The position numbers and the translations under genes were made by a program. From positions 381,138,760 through 381,202,759 of the forward strand of contig CM077116.1 in NCBI GenBank assembly GCA_039619475.1: 64,000 nt of DNA. Direction: 5' to 3'. Position 1 is the stretch's first letter; every line of letters begins with the position of its first letter. The notes below the pieces were generated by a model. It saw only the letters and a program-made list of their open reading frames with translations. It had not been told where the DNA came from and searched no databases. Positions 24,561 to 36,887 of the stretch are shown here, in pieces. Source of the stretch: Icerya purchasi. Taxonomy: Eukaryota > Arthropoda > Insecta > Hemiptera > Monophlebidae.

Positions 24561-24565
24561 ACACT

Positions 24566-24697
24566 TTATTGAACAATATAAAATCTTTATTGAACAGAAA
24601 ATTATTTTTAAATTAAAAATTAAAACATGTCGGCACGTTTTAATTTTTAATTTAAAAATAATTTTCTGTTTAATAAAGATTTTATATTGTTCAATAA
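24566..24697. repeat. Near-perfect inverted repeat, 61-bp arms, 10-nt loop
   Basis: The left arm (24566-24626) begins TTATTGAACAATATAAAATC and the right arm (24637-24697) is its reverse complement with one mismatch (TTGAACAG versus TTTAATAA side). The loop is ATGTCGGCAC. Composition is almost entirely A/T apart from the loop. It could be a small foldback MITE or a structure made by replication error. A transcript would form a long hairpin. Confidence 0.92.
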
Positions 24698-24939
24698 ACA
24701 TAATAATTTATTGTTACCTATGCGTTTCGAAAATTATTTGTGATCATAATGTAACTTTCCAAAATGTCAAGAACGATAAATTGTTACGATATTTATAAAA
24801 GTGCATATATTGCTATAATTAGTAAGTTTATTTTGTTTTATTTAACCATGAAAAAATCACAAAAATTATTTTTAGTTCAGCGCATTTAGCGGTGTAAAGG
24901 TAAACTTTAGACAAACGCCCGCCTTACTTCCAGCTACTG

Positions 24940-25085
24940 TATGTAGCGTAGTCGGTTAGGCAGCGTTTTTTTTTTTTTGGTTCAGACAAAACTGAGATCC
25001 CGGTACCCGCGCTGACAATATAGAAAAACTGGGTTAATGTTCATGGCGAGCCCTTATAGATTAAAATAATAAAATAATATATACA
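24940..25085 (+). mobile_element. Possible second tRNA-derived SINE head
   Basis: TAGCGTAGTCGG (24951-24962) is a perfect match to the polymerase III A-box consensus, followed by TTAGGCAGCG. Beyond a T run, the phrase CTGAGATCCCGGTACC looks like a degenerate B box. The tail is AATAATAAAATAATATATAC. Only one copy is present in the window and there is no clear target-site duplication, so this is tentative. It differs in sequence from the SINE at 1.5 kb. Confidence 0.35.
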
Positions 25086-25128
25086 TATATATGTATATAT
25101 ATATATATATGTGTATGTGTATGTGTGA
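25078..25128. repeat. TA/TG microsatellite
   Basis: TATATACATATATATG-type units followed by (TA)n and (TGTATG)n. Confidence 0.85.
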
Positions 25129-28100
25129 TTGGGGTGGGAGAAGTGTATATGAAACAGATGAAAATCCAAAAGACGTAAAATATTTTACTATCGTGTTTTT
25201 ACATTTTTCCACATAGTTATCAAGTCTTTCATAAAGTTTGGCAAGACAACTTTAAAAATAAATTCTAGCAGTAAGAGTAAATAATATTTCTACTGAAATA
25301 TATTTCTATCAAAACTGAATATGTTAAATTTTCTTTATCGGTACTTAATTTTAAATCAAATAAGAACAAATATGGTTTAAGATGTATAGCTACTTCGACT
25401 CATTAAATAGACCGAGAAAAAAAACCTTAAAATTCATTAAATTTGTAATATAAACTTCAACATCAATTCTAAGTTAAGTAATGAAAATGTTAACATGTGA
25501 CAGTCTATTGAGCCGACTAACTCCTCGACTTAATTAAATTGAAAAGATATACAAAAGTACATATTATTTTAATCGGCTGAATCGAATTAGACTTAGCCTT
25601 CATTATAATTTGGTAAAAAATCACCCTAACTGCGTACTAAGTAAAGTTTGCAGAAAACAACCCTATTAATGTAGTTGCGGTATCTTTTTTTGAAGTTAAA
25701 TCTTCTTTAGGCGCGTTTAGCGATTTTTGCTTACGGATTCGCGTCACGGACATGATAATGTTAATAGTATCGACCAGTACGAGAAATAAAACCGCTAACG
25801 CCTGTGCTCTACCCTTCGCTACTCCCGCGATCGTGCAATCAGTAATAAACTACAAAAAGAGACATAAAAATTAAATTAATTATACTAGGACCACTACTAA
25901 TGGGGGGAATAATAAAAGTTTATGATACCAGTAAATATTATCGTGAACATGATTTAATAATGAAATATTGTAAAAATTTGATAACTACTATATTACACTG
26001 TTTTTGTCAATATTTTATTATTGTTAAAGTGGTTGCGCAGCAGTGAAAGTATTTATTATTTTAATTGTTTGTTGATATTAATGATGATAATGATGCAAAC
26101 AATGAAAATAATGCTGAAAATTAAGTTCATTTATGTAAACATAAATACTACACATAAATAATATAAGTGTATAATATTAATTATTTCAGTTAAGTTGCGC
26201 TTATATTTTGTACTGGGCTTGCGCAGCCCATCATAAGTTTTGACTAATAAACAAACCATATAATAAAAATATATAGAATTGTTGATCGAAGTGAGATGTG
26301 AAAGCCAGACACTAATGTTAAACATTTTCAAATTACAAATTATGAAATTTTAATTTTTGATACTACAATTAATCTGAAAATTTAAAAAAAAAACAAAAAC
26401 AAACACTGTTATTTCATAGTTTTATGTTTTCACTTTTGTCGGCAGTCCCCATGACTGCATCAATTTTTTTTTTCTTTCATTACATCTTTTTTAATTCTTG
26501 CTAAAACTAACAAAAAATAATTTATTAAAATATCAATTCACGTTCATCCTGTTTTAAAATTTCTCTCAAATTAAAAATTAGACGACAAAAAAATTCACGT
26601 GTCTTTAATCTTTGTAACTACGACATTTAATTTAAAAAGTTATTTGTTTTTCCCTTTTTACTTTAGTTATTACCGGCTGTGTACTGCTGCTATCGCTAAA
26701 AAGTAGCAGCGTTACAAAAATTAATTCGAAATGTCTGAAGGTTTTTGAGATGATAAAGAAGGTCAGATTATCCTCATAGGTAAGTTGAAACAGATTTCAT
26801 AGCAGAGAACAGTATAAGCTACAGTAATCCGGACACCATGAAAATGGAACAAATGGGAGATCAAGACAAGTTATGGCCGTGAGTCTACCGAACATGACGA
26901 CCAGTGCGTGCATGGAACAACCTATCTTTTTGCGTGTGAGGGACAGTAAAGATGGTCGAACCCCATTGTACTGGGAGAGTCTGGGAAATCGTATTTTTTA
27001 AATTATTTGCCGATTTCTCCTTTTGGTTCGAATAGTTAAGACGATTTAATAATCTTAAAATTTGGAAATTAGATTTCTAATAAAAGGACAAAAAAGTATA
27101 AACCAATACATAGTACGTACATTTGTAAATCTGCGCCGAAAAGTATTCTCTAGTTAAGTATACTTTGTATAGAAATAATATTTCTATACTTAATTTTTTT
27201 TTTTTTTGTTTTAATACGTTCGATAATCAATATAATATAATCAATATAATTTCTGGCCTAAAAATTTAATAACGCTATTTAATTATTTGTTTACTTTTTT
27301 TGGAGTGTTAATTAACTACTTCGTTCCAATAAATAATAAGAAAGAGAAAGAATAATTCGAGGTTACCAAAGGCAGGATTGACAGAATAAAATATAGAAGA
27401 AAAACAGTAATGAGTAGGAAGCCATTAACAGATGAGAATGCAGAATCAGATCGTCCAGCAGCAGCAGCAGCAGAAAGAAGGAAAATTAAAAAGGAAAGTG
27501 TAATAAGAGTGATACAGAGTGGAAACTGAAGAAAAACAGGAACGAAATAAAAATAATGGAGCGTGTTTTGAACGTTTAGAAGTTAAACAAACAGATGGAA
27601 AAAACGATTATGCTGAAGAAAACGTATAATTTTCTTTGGAAATAGACGCGAAAAAAAAAAAGGTAGCAGCTTAACGGGAAAAAACTAAATTTGGAAAAAC
27701 ATGAATAATAGTCGTAAGTTTTGACTGTGGAGATGAAACAGGAAACACAAAAAAAAAGAATGGAAAATTCTGAATATAGTCTGGAAGGATAAAGCAGAAT
27801 TCGCTTGAGCCATTGGCAAAAGCATTCATTGAAGAGGGGAATAAAGAATTGATTGTGCCCGTGTAATTCTTATCTAGTAGTTACGTACAACTTGGCAAAA
27901 TGATTTGTAATATGAAGAACATAGTTTCGAGAAATTGGGAGAGTTGGAAAAATTGAAATAAAGATAAAAAAAACTACTAAAAAGAGTGAATAAGATTTAA
28001 GAATAAGCTAAGATAGAGAAAGATAAACGATAAATTGGATATTTTATTACACATGTGAAGCTCCAGATCTTGGAAAAAGATCGAAATTAATAAAGAACAG

Positions 28101-28648
28101 TAATTAGTAGACTTTAAATAAATTGAATAATTTTCTAATCTGTACGAAGTTGTTTCGTATGCGTGCATATATTTGAATTTGCTTTTGACAATGCAATTAC
28201 TGTTGTCTAACCAATGTAATAATTTTTTTGCTAATCTGTACATGCTTAGTATGTTCGCGCATGTTTGCATATATTTTTAATGATAATTTAACATTTTTTT
28301 CTAATCAACATACCAAAAACCTTTGTTTTTTATGTGTATGCTTTTCGGGACGTGGTTTACTCTGTAACTAACTAGTGTGACAGTTAAATATTAACAGGCT
28401 TCTCGTGCTCGAATGAATGTCTCTCTGAGAGTCGCTTAATGTGATGTCTAATCCAAAATAACTGCAATACTAGCCTTTGAGGTGTGTTTCAGATTGTAGA
28501 TAACAAAATAGCTATTTCGCATACATCCAATCGAAATAACCGCAGTACTAACTTTTTTTTAAAGTTTTTTTTCTTTTGCACATGAGTAACTAGAGTGGTT
28601 GATAGTGATACCCTTTTTTCCTATGTTCTCTACAGTAATTATACATTT
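25129..28648. other. AT-rich stretch without a supported gene
   Basis: Mostly unrecognised. 27350-27980 is purine-rich on the + strand with a short (CAG)n run at about 27457-27474. 26740-26990 is less AT-rich and contains a splice-donor-like AGGTAAGT (~26778), but no open frame supports an exon. Confidence 0.45.
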
Positions 28649-28950
28649 GCGATAGTATTGTTGCCCTAGCACTTAATTTATATTATAAAAGTCTTGTGTT
28701 CGATACGATAGAAGTTATTAACAAATGATTAAATTAAATAACCGCTAATTGTCACATGGAAGACAATGATAAACCAGCTCGTACTGGTATATGCGCACGC
28801 TAGTTAGTGTATAGTAGGCAGCAAATACACTTGACTGCATTTGCATATCGATAAATCGAACGATTACTAATCGATGCAAAGTGTAGTCTTGCGTGTACAC
28901 TAGTGTTGCATGATTGCCGCGAACACTATGTCTATGTCTGTAATGTATTT
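28649..28950 (+). mobile_element. tRNA-derived SINE, copy 3 (old, degenerate)
   Basis: Aligns along most of copy 1: GCGATAGTATTGTTG for GCGATAGCCTAGTTG, TGTTCGATACGATAG for AGTTCGATCCCGG, ACCGCTAATTGTCACATGGA for the body segment near 1627, TATGCGCACGCTAGTTAGTG for the segment near 1678, and TGTAGTCTTGCGTGTACACT for the segment near 1762. It carries many substitutions, and the A box is damaged. The 3' limit is fuzzy and no duplication of the target is detectable. Confidence 0.75.
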
Positions 28951-31497
28951 AATCAGTAGATCAAAACTGATAACGTTTCTAACTTCTACCAATAGTATAC
29001 AATCATTGCAGCTGCTGCAAAGGGTGTGTTTGATGTACCTGCCTTTCTGATGTGTATCACGAGTCTAATTATTTAATTAGGCACGTTCCTATGAAAGATT
29101 TAAGGTATGAAGAGCTGAAATCTAGCAATGCGCTAACATGTGTATAGTTGCGATACGCTTTACACATGTTTGATTACATATATGTAGAACATAACACTGT
29201 AAACATTTAACAGTGGCGATGTAACGATGTCTCGAATATATATATGTATGTATTCAGTAAAATGTTTTATAGTAAACAATAATGGTTGCATTAAAAGCCG
29301 TGCTTGAATTATGTCAATTGGTATTACTATACAGTCTAATCGTAAATGTACCGTTCAAAAAATAATGTATCGTTAAAAAAAGAAAATGTTGTCATAGCCG
29401 CTCATTTCCTGGTGAACTGGAATTCTCCAAATATAACCGACCTTTATTTTCTTCGTACACATTATTGTGTTTATATACATACATATATATATATATATAT
29501 ATATGTATATATTACGAATTCCAAATAAAAGTTTCGAAGTATTTCATAAATCAACGATATCGAATTTTATTAATACCGGATAGTGAATTATCGGTAAATA
29601 AAATGTATCGGAGACATCATTAATACACACTCGATAATGTATTATAGTTGAGCGATGTGCACAGATATTTCGTTAGTACTCAGTAACGTAAGATCAATAC
29701 TCGTACGTGTATATTTCTGTTAGGAATTCCACGATTTGCAGGAATTTACAAGAAGTAAGTACGCAAATAGCGTACAGTAACATATTACAATAATAAAATT
29801 AAAGTTAATGAAGGAAAAACCGAACAGTCTAAAGATATTAATAAAGAATTTTTCAACATCCTGTTTGTTAATTATAAATTACTATAGTCTAAAGGTAATA
29901 ATCGATTAGCGGGATGATGGGGGGAAAAAACTAGTTGCCTATAAGGCGGTTTCCTCTTCTATTTAAAAAAAAAAAAAATAATAATCAAAACAATATTTTA
30001 CGATGAAAAATCTTAATTAGCAAATTATTACTCGGTTAAGAGCCATTGAAAAGATTCAAAAAAAGGTAGCTATTGTCAATTCAAATTCAACAAATTGGAA
30101 GAGCCACTACGTCCATCGCGGGAATAAATAAGCGTAAAGTTCACATCGCGTCATAATATCTCTAGTAGTGAAAAAATTGATACACACAGTAACCCTCCGA
30201 GTGGCAAATTTGTAAATTACGAACCGGAGCCTAGTTTAATTTAAACGATAAAAAAAAAAAAAAAAAGAAAAAAAAAGAGAGAGAGAAAGAAAAAAAATAA
30301 AACTAAGTGTAACAATGGAGATGATTAATGCAGAAAAAATACGTATCAAAATTACAAAGGATAATATTAATTCTGATGTTAATTCGATTGCGATGCTCGA
30401 CTGTCACGAACCTTTAAATGAAGTCAGCCAGTGTCGGGGAAAAGTTGAGTCTGTTGTTAAATTTGAGATTTGCAAAAGGTGCGGTGCAAGGAAAAATAAA
30501 AGTAAATACGAGTGAATGGAGGACATGCAAGCAATTCAAATGACGAGCTGGCGACGGAATGCTTCGGCGCGGACAAAGAGCACCGGCGACTAGTGTTTTA
30601 CATCGGATCAGCGTTGCAGCGACATCGGCATTATTGATAGCTAAGGAAGGACGAGCCCGATGGAAAGATTGAACCGGAGCGGCGACCGGACTATTTCTGT
30701 TGAATACAAAGTTGAAGAGCAGGGGCCACCTTCCATATTCGTCGCTTTTCCATAAACTACCATGTCGAATATTAAACGAACGAAATGCCGACTAGAGCTT
30801 AAAGTTTATCTTGAACGTTCGACTGGCTTTCCGCGTCTACCACCTTCATATAAGACTTCTGCTTCGCGAGCAAATGTGCACGAAATGTAAGCAGCTAAGC
30901 AGCAACGTGAAAGATTGAAGATGTTTACATCGGCAGTGCGCGTGGAAAATTCACCGAAACAAATGAAGCGAGAAATTTAAAAGGCAGTTTTGCGTGCGCG
31001 TGCTCGCCTTTGGCTTTAGTTCAGTCGGTTTTTCTTGAAAATCACATCAAAAAAAAAAAAAAAAAAAAACAACCAAAAGGCCACCGAGCGGTTGTTGAAA
31101 AACGTTAAAATTTTGCCACCTTCGGAGCTGCCGGTTAAATGACGAGGAGGTGGCGTCGCAGAAATTTAAATAGCCGGTGGAAAGGATATGTTCTTAAAGT
31201 GTACACACTTGTGCAGACAGCATTCCGTGTCAGATTCCGCATAGAGAATTGACTTGTACGGAACGCAGAGGTTTCTGTCTTTATCCTCTGCATACCAATG
31301 ATCCGTCCTTTTAGCCGTTCGTTTGTATCGCTTTCGAAATCTTGACGAACTCCAATTCGTGTACGATTAAATTCGTGACAACTTCACTTCCGCGTTAGTT
31401 TTTCACAGCACGCGCCTGCAATTGATCTTCCGGGTTCGCTATATACTCAGACACTTTCGAAACGTCTGTTAGAACTACGCGAATTCGGTTTGCTAAG
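28951..31497. other. Stretch without a supported gene; locally less AT-rich
   Basis: 29481-29505 is (TA)n. 30250-30300 is an A/AG-rich tract. 30520-31500 is richer in CG dinucleotides than its surroundings (GGCGACGGAATGCTTCGGCG and similar), and it ends with the 9-bp array at 31498. This could be a non-coding exon or promoter region of a host gene, but no splice structure or product can be shown. Confidence 0.4.
30315..30515 (+). CDS. Small unrecognised ORF, 66 aa
   Basis: The ATG sits in a favourable animal context (AACAATGGAGATG). The product begins MEMINAEKIRIKITKDN, is charged, and ends in a C-terminal CKRCGARKNKSKYE with a CxxC. I do not recognise it. A single CxxC does not define a domain, and a chance ORF is entirely possible. 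There is no poly(A) signal or intron evidence either way. Confidence 0.15.
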   Translation: MEMINAEKIRIKITKDNINSDVNSIAMLDCHEPLNEVSQCRGKVESVVKFEICKRCGARKNKSKYE

Positions 31498-31551
31498 CCT
31501 AAAAACCTTAAAAACCCTAAAAACCCTAAAAACCCTAAAAACCAAAACTCT
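31498..31551. repeat. Short tandem array of a 9-bp unit (CCTAAAAAC)
   Basis: Six consecutive copies of CCTAAAAAC, one with T for C. It resembles a telomere-like C/A-rich strand, but the period is 9 and the array is only ~54 bp, so it is an interstitial microsatellite. Confidence 0.85.
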
Positions 31552-32622
31552 TCTAACCAGTGAAACGTTAAGTATCATCTTACACCAGCCGGAGCTGCTT
31601 AGTATCTGGCTCTGTGAGATGTTGCCATGATCGGCAGACAGAACTGAAATGATGGCCTATCAGTGACGAACAAAGGAACGTGCGCTCCACGCATAATTGG
31701 TAGTTAGACGAAACGCCGTTCATCACGGCTATTCATTAGAGTATCGATACTATTCCGGATAGAGTTTTTAACAATTAATGAATTTGAGCGAGAAGAAGTG
31801 CACTGTATATTTTGTTTTTGTTTTTTTTTCTTTTATAGTCTGTTAATTGAGCCTAACGATCGAATTAAAAACCATCATTTACATATTATTAATTGCATCG
31901 CAACTGCCGATCAAATAGCATTTCGAATTAGCGTGCAGGCAGCCTGAAATAAAAAATTAAAACGGTTAAAAGTTGCGGGGCTGCTTATATTCTCGACACC
32001 ATTTATCTGTCCCGCGTACACACCGCAGAAAGTTCCGTAAGCTACAATTTCCCGAGGGCAACAGCAAGCCCGAAGACGATAAGCGCTAAAGCAGAAAAAA
32101 CATCCGCTCCCGGGGTTGAGACGTAAATGGTGTGCAGAAGAGATACGCTGCACATCGTCCCGAAATTTCGGCGTGGAGACACCGTATGTTTGTCATCGCA
32201 TCACACAACACTTGTAGAATGGCATATTGTACAGTCGGGAAAACCTCTTAGATATTGAGAAGAATGATTTTTGAACTAGTGTTCCAAGTAGGTATGTATC
32301 GGAAACGCTACCGGAGTTGACGCTCGATTAATATATTTCTTTAAAACTCGACATTAACAACTTAATCCTGATTGGTTCTTGTCAAATACTTATAATTAAA
32401 TACGCCCTTCTAAAATTCCTAATATTCACAAAAAATGTTCATACACCGTCAGTTTTCTTAGTATTTCTTATTAAAATGTTTCACCATATTCCGCCAAGTT
32501 TAATGCGGGACACATTCTGAGCACATTTTTTATATTCCGCTAATATTCCACTGTAAATCCTTAATATTTTTTAAAATGTATCTGCTTGAAATTTCTCCCG
32601 AATGAAACGTAAATCTGTTACT

Positions 32623-32664
<42 letters not shown>

Positions 32665-33265
32665 GTATATTTTCGGCTAAATTTTTCATGAAAACGATTT
32701 CCTTTGCTTTATTTCGTTATGTAATTGACGTGCTTTCGGTAAAATACATTATTACTTCGAAGTATTTAAAACTGTTAATGGAATAATAGTTTTGTGTCGC
32801 CCAAAATTTTACACATTGTGTCGTTTTCATTATTGATTACCGTCATGAATTCAGCGGAATGGCCGGATAGCAGGAGCTAGACACCGGGAAAAGAGAGTAT
32901 TTTTATAAGAAGCTATATAACTCTGAGTTATCAATTCGAAATCGCTAGCGAAACTCGCAAATTCTGCATCGTAATTATACACCGATTACAAAAGTGGTTT
33001 CCGTCGCTTAGGAGGTATAATCCAGTGAGTTAAACGATCAATTATTAAATTATATAATCTTAAAAAAATGTAGCGAGTTATTACTTATTGCCTAGTATCA
33101 AGCTCAATGAAAAGTAAGTTAAAAAGAAGCTATTAAAAACCGATTTTTTTTTGGCCTGGCGACTAACCATTTGGCCATCATCACATTAATATAGATCCAG
33201 ATTAAAACAAGATTGGCTTTTTGTTCTTTATCTCTGCTATTTCTTTTTTTGACATTTTTATGTCT
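31552..33265. other. Spacer with no supported gene
   Basis: Contains a (TA)n tract at 32634-32662. The remainder is mixed sequence without motifs I recognise. An open frame on the minus strand at 31911-32153 has no recognisable product. Confidence 0.45.
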
Positions 33266-33268
33266 TTG

Positions 33269-33610
33269 CTTTGGCACATAAACTTGAAAATCGTTACGAA
33301 ATGGGCCGTCACGGAAAAGCGTTACGAAAATTTTATGTCTTTACTTGGATACGACTGATTACTAATATTATGTCTATGTCTCTACTTGGGCACATAAACT
33401 CGAAAAGCGTTACAAAATTGAGCGTCACGAAATTGTGCGTCACGAAATTGAAAGTTACGAAATAGAATGGCGCGCTATAAATATCGAATCCGAATTGACA
33501 CAATTTACTGGGGCACATAAACTCGAAAAGCGTTTCGAAATGGAGCGTCACGGAAGAGAAGGGCGCGCCATAAATATTGAATCTGAATTGATGCATTGTG
33601 TCTACGAGAG
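33269..33610. repeat. Degenerate minisatellite (GGCACATAAACTCGAAAAGC / AGCGTCACGAAATTG units)
   Basis: The phrase GGCACATAAACTCGAAAAG recurs at 33273, 33389 and 33512, and at 34235. Between these, 15-bp units of the AGCGTCACGAAATTG type run in tandem (33406-33465). A longer segment containing GGCGCGC.ATAAATAT.GAAT also repeats (33470 and 33563). Read in one frame it gives repeating HKLEKR.EMERHG and RAINIESEL peptides, but the frame is also open on the opposite strand, as expected for a short-period repeat. Confidence 0.75.
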
Positions 33611-33664
33611 TCACGCAGAAAGTAAGGTTCCAAATCCCGTCTCGTTGGTGTAATAATGAACGAA

Positions 33665-34150
33665 AATTAAATTTAAAACTTACATTTTATTGCTTGAACA
33701 TTTTCAAAGTTTTTGATATAAGAACCACCAACTTTTAAACACTTACCCTATAACATTTTCCGTCCGGTCCAGTGACTCGATATTTTTAAGCAATTCGTCA
33801 TCCGCCGGATATATATGTATATATACATATTTTTTTTTTTTTTGTTTCAATTGAGAAAATAAAGCGTTATCACTTGGGCAAGGTCCGAACTGTAGTCAAC
33901 TGACAACTCGGCGGTAAGTTTTTGGGTAATGTTCGCTGTGAATGGCCGTGCATTGTCATGCAACAGTTGAATTTCTTTCTAAATTTTTAAATCTCTCCTT
34001 AAATTGATGAGTGTTTCCAGTAGTTTAGGCCGTTAATGGTCTGTCCACGCTCCATGAATTCCACTAAAATAATGTGATCCCTTTGTTATCTCAAAACATC
34101 AATATTGGACGGATTTTCTATAAGATTGAACTAATAACGACGCAATAACC
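33665..34150 (-). pseudogene. Mariner-family transposase relic
   Basis: Minus-strand translation gives HIILVEFMERGQTINGLNYW (~34090-34020), LLHDNARPFTANITQKL (~33968-33915), DYSSDLAQ (~33899-33875) and, past a (TA)n/poly-A interruption at 33815-33850, ADDELLKNIESL (~33808-33770). The order and motifs (ERGQTIN, HDNARPH/FTA, the degenerate PYSPDLAPSD block) are those of the mariner transposase catalytic half. The N-terminal DNA-binding region is missing. Stops and shifts are frequent. The relic lies between copies of the minisatellite at 33.3-33.6 and 34.2 kb. Confidence 0.75.
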
Positions 34151-36390
34151 AAACTAGTCTCGTTTTAAAGGTAAAACTATTACATTTAATAAAATTTTGT
34201 TCCACAATGTGAGAGAATGACGTTTCTTTACTTTGGCACATAAACTCGAAAAGAGTCACGAAATGGAGCGTCACAGAAAAGCGTTACGAAAATTTCATGT
34301 ATTTATTTAGATACGACTGATTACTAATAAGAGAACATTTAATGAGACCGATTTCCCATATACGCGAGTATGCATTCAACAGAAGTAGGTTAAAGTGTTA
34401 CCTATAACGACTTTAAAGACCCGTGAAGAACGTAAGTTTGTGTATTTCGCACGTCATTTCCTCAATATTACCACGCCTAACGATAATGATGTAAATAAGG
34501 AACCTTGTACTAGCGGTAGTTAGTTGTTAAATGTATATTTTTGCGCATACGTTGCGATATAATATGTATAAAGGAAATCACAGGTTGCACGGCGACATTC
34601 TCATGTCGACGGAGGCCGTGAAGCGAACGACATTCTAATCTCGGTGGATGCCTGAATGGCTGTACAAAGCCTACTTTTAAGGGAAAACATGAAAATGTCT
34701 CACTGTGTTGCGGACTTGTATGTAAACTGATTTCAAAGATTCCGGAACAAGTAGACAGTAGACTATATGAGCTTTTTTTTTTCTTTCTCTTTTCCTCTTG
34801 TTCTTCTTCTTTTTCATTTTTTTTTATTTTTTTTTATATGAAGCGTACAGTTAAGGGAAGAAAAATGGATATGTACAATGCCAGGGACAATTCGCTGACC
34901 GGCTATCGAAGCCATCTGAACAAGATAAATATTACTCTTACCAAGATATAATGTATCAGGCAATCATGGCCGTGAATGTTTTAATACTATCCACGCCTGC
35001 CTGCACAGAGTCATTAGGAGAAAAGAGTTGACCAGACCGCTTCACCGGAAAACTCGTCTGAATATTAAAAGTATGGATTATAAATTGATATTATGCTTGC
35101 TATATTAAGCCTCGTAAAAGTGTTCATTCAAAATGTGAAGAAAGAAAAACGTGTTTTAATAGCGGACGTGATGAATATTCACAAGACTAGATCATCAGCG
35201 AGTCGCAGGTGTTAATTACTGCGAAGAAGAAAGATATTCGAAGAATAAAAGGAAAGAAACAAACAAAAGAAAATATTCCGAATTTAATCAACAAAAACGG
35301 AACAGTGGATTTTTATTTTCTTAATTCATGGCGTTTTATATCTTCCTAATAAGGAGAGAAACGGAAGTACTGCCGGATTTGGAACGCCCCGGTATTATTT
35401 TACAACTACCGGGTGGTTATGGTGTGAAAAAAAAATAAAATGAAATAAAGCGGAAAAAAAAACCTTAAAGAATCACCGAAAAACACAGGTTGAAAAACGG
35501 CTGACTTTTTTTCGCCTTCTGCTGCAGTCATAAATTCGGGTTTTTGAGGAATCAGGGCGCACAGGGGATGTTTTCAGGGCATAATAAGCCGAGGAGTAGA
35601 TTTAAAATTTTTCCAGCGTCCCGATTAGACGGCAATACGTGCTCAACGGTTTGGTGGAAGGTTTTAGTTTTTACAACGTTATTCAAATCCCTTTGGAAAT
35701 TTCTTCCAGCTCAGCGAAACGAATTATCATCATTATTTTCCGACCACGACAACCACGACGACGACGACGCGGAAGCGGCTTCACCGAACAAGAAGCTGGT
35801 CACCTAGTTTCATTTTCGCAAGTCGGTGGTCAGCGAATGCAGCGGTAAGACATCATGTAAAGGCAGCTATAGAGCCCGCTGGTCCGGCCACAATTATCGT
35901 GGCGCTCAATCGAGATCGATAAATTAATGAAAATTACATTTTGTTTTACGAACTAGGATGATTGTAATGACCTCGAAGCAAATTGATTAATACGCCACCA
36001 CCACTCTAACAATTAAACATCGTTAGCTGATAGTAGCGAGCGAAATAACATTTTCTATTCCTATTTTCATCGTGTCTCTGATAACCTAGAACGTGTATTA
36101 TAAGTATACGAAATTTACTCCCCTTCGCTGTCTTTTACATGCCGCTTCCTTCCAGTGTAAAAATAAATAATGCGGAGGGGTGTGTTTATTTTGTAATTTT
36201 TTAATCTCCCGGTTTTATCCGCATCGTTTTTGTTTTTGTTTTTAATCCGTTTTTGGTTGGTTTTTTTTTTTTTTTTTTTTTTTTTTTATAGAAAGCATTA
36301 TAGACTCCATAAAAACATCTGTTGACCTTTAAATTATTAAATAGATCTTATTTTGAAATTACGCCTGCTGATATTTTTTAAGTGTTTTTT
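34151..36390. other. Spacer; one more minisatellite unit, low-complexity tracts
   Basis: 34220-34330 repeats the phrases of 33271-33360 (GGCACATAAACTCGAAAAG, GAGCGTCAC, ATACGACTGATTACTAATA). 34770-34840 is CT/T-rich. 35700-35800 contains an (ACGACG)n-like run that makes an acidic low-complexity frame. 36262-36288 is a T run. No gene is supported. Confidence 0.5.
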
Positions 36391-36393
36391 TTT

Positions 36394-36424
36394 GGATTCC
36401 GTACATATATAATGTACGGAATCC
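36394..36424. repeat. Perfect 13-bp stem palindrome
   Basis: GGATTCCGTACAT (36394-36406) - loop ATATA - ATGTACGGAATCC (36412-36424). It follows a T-rich tract and precedes the repeat-rich block that leads to the 36.9-37.9 kb array. It could be read as a Rho-independent-like hairpin but has no such meaning in an animal genome. Confidence 0.8.
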
Positions 36425-36887
36425 TAATAAGATGGTTCAAAGATGGTTCAAAAACGACAAAAAAATATCAAATTAAAATCAATAACTCACTATCGGATTG
36501 ACTTATAAACTTCAAAATTGGATCATAAATTCTAATTAAAATGCTCTTTAAGACAATCTATAACTTCAATCTAACCGATCACCCTGGGCGCCAAAAAACC
36601 CAAAAAACCGCCAAGAATATATAATATGCAATATAAAACGACCTCAAAAATCACTTAAAAATTCATAACTCATTACCAGATAAATCTATAAGAGTGAAAT
36701 TGAAAATATAAAACAAAATGTAGAAGCTTTTTTATAAAAGCACAAAATTACGGTTAAAAAATTATATGCACCCCCCTTTGGGATCAAAAACAACAAAAAA
36801 GTTATGTATAAACACACAATAGCTCGAGTAAAAAAGTACAGAAAACCAAAACCTATCTCAAATTTATGCATAAAGGACCGCTTTATA

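Noticed and set aside
35544..35848. Acidic/Arg-rich frames around 35.7 kb as a coding exon
   Set aside because: They translate an (ACGACG)n-type low-complexity run in two phases.
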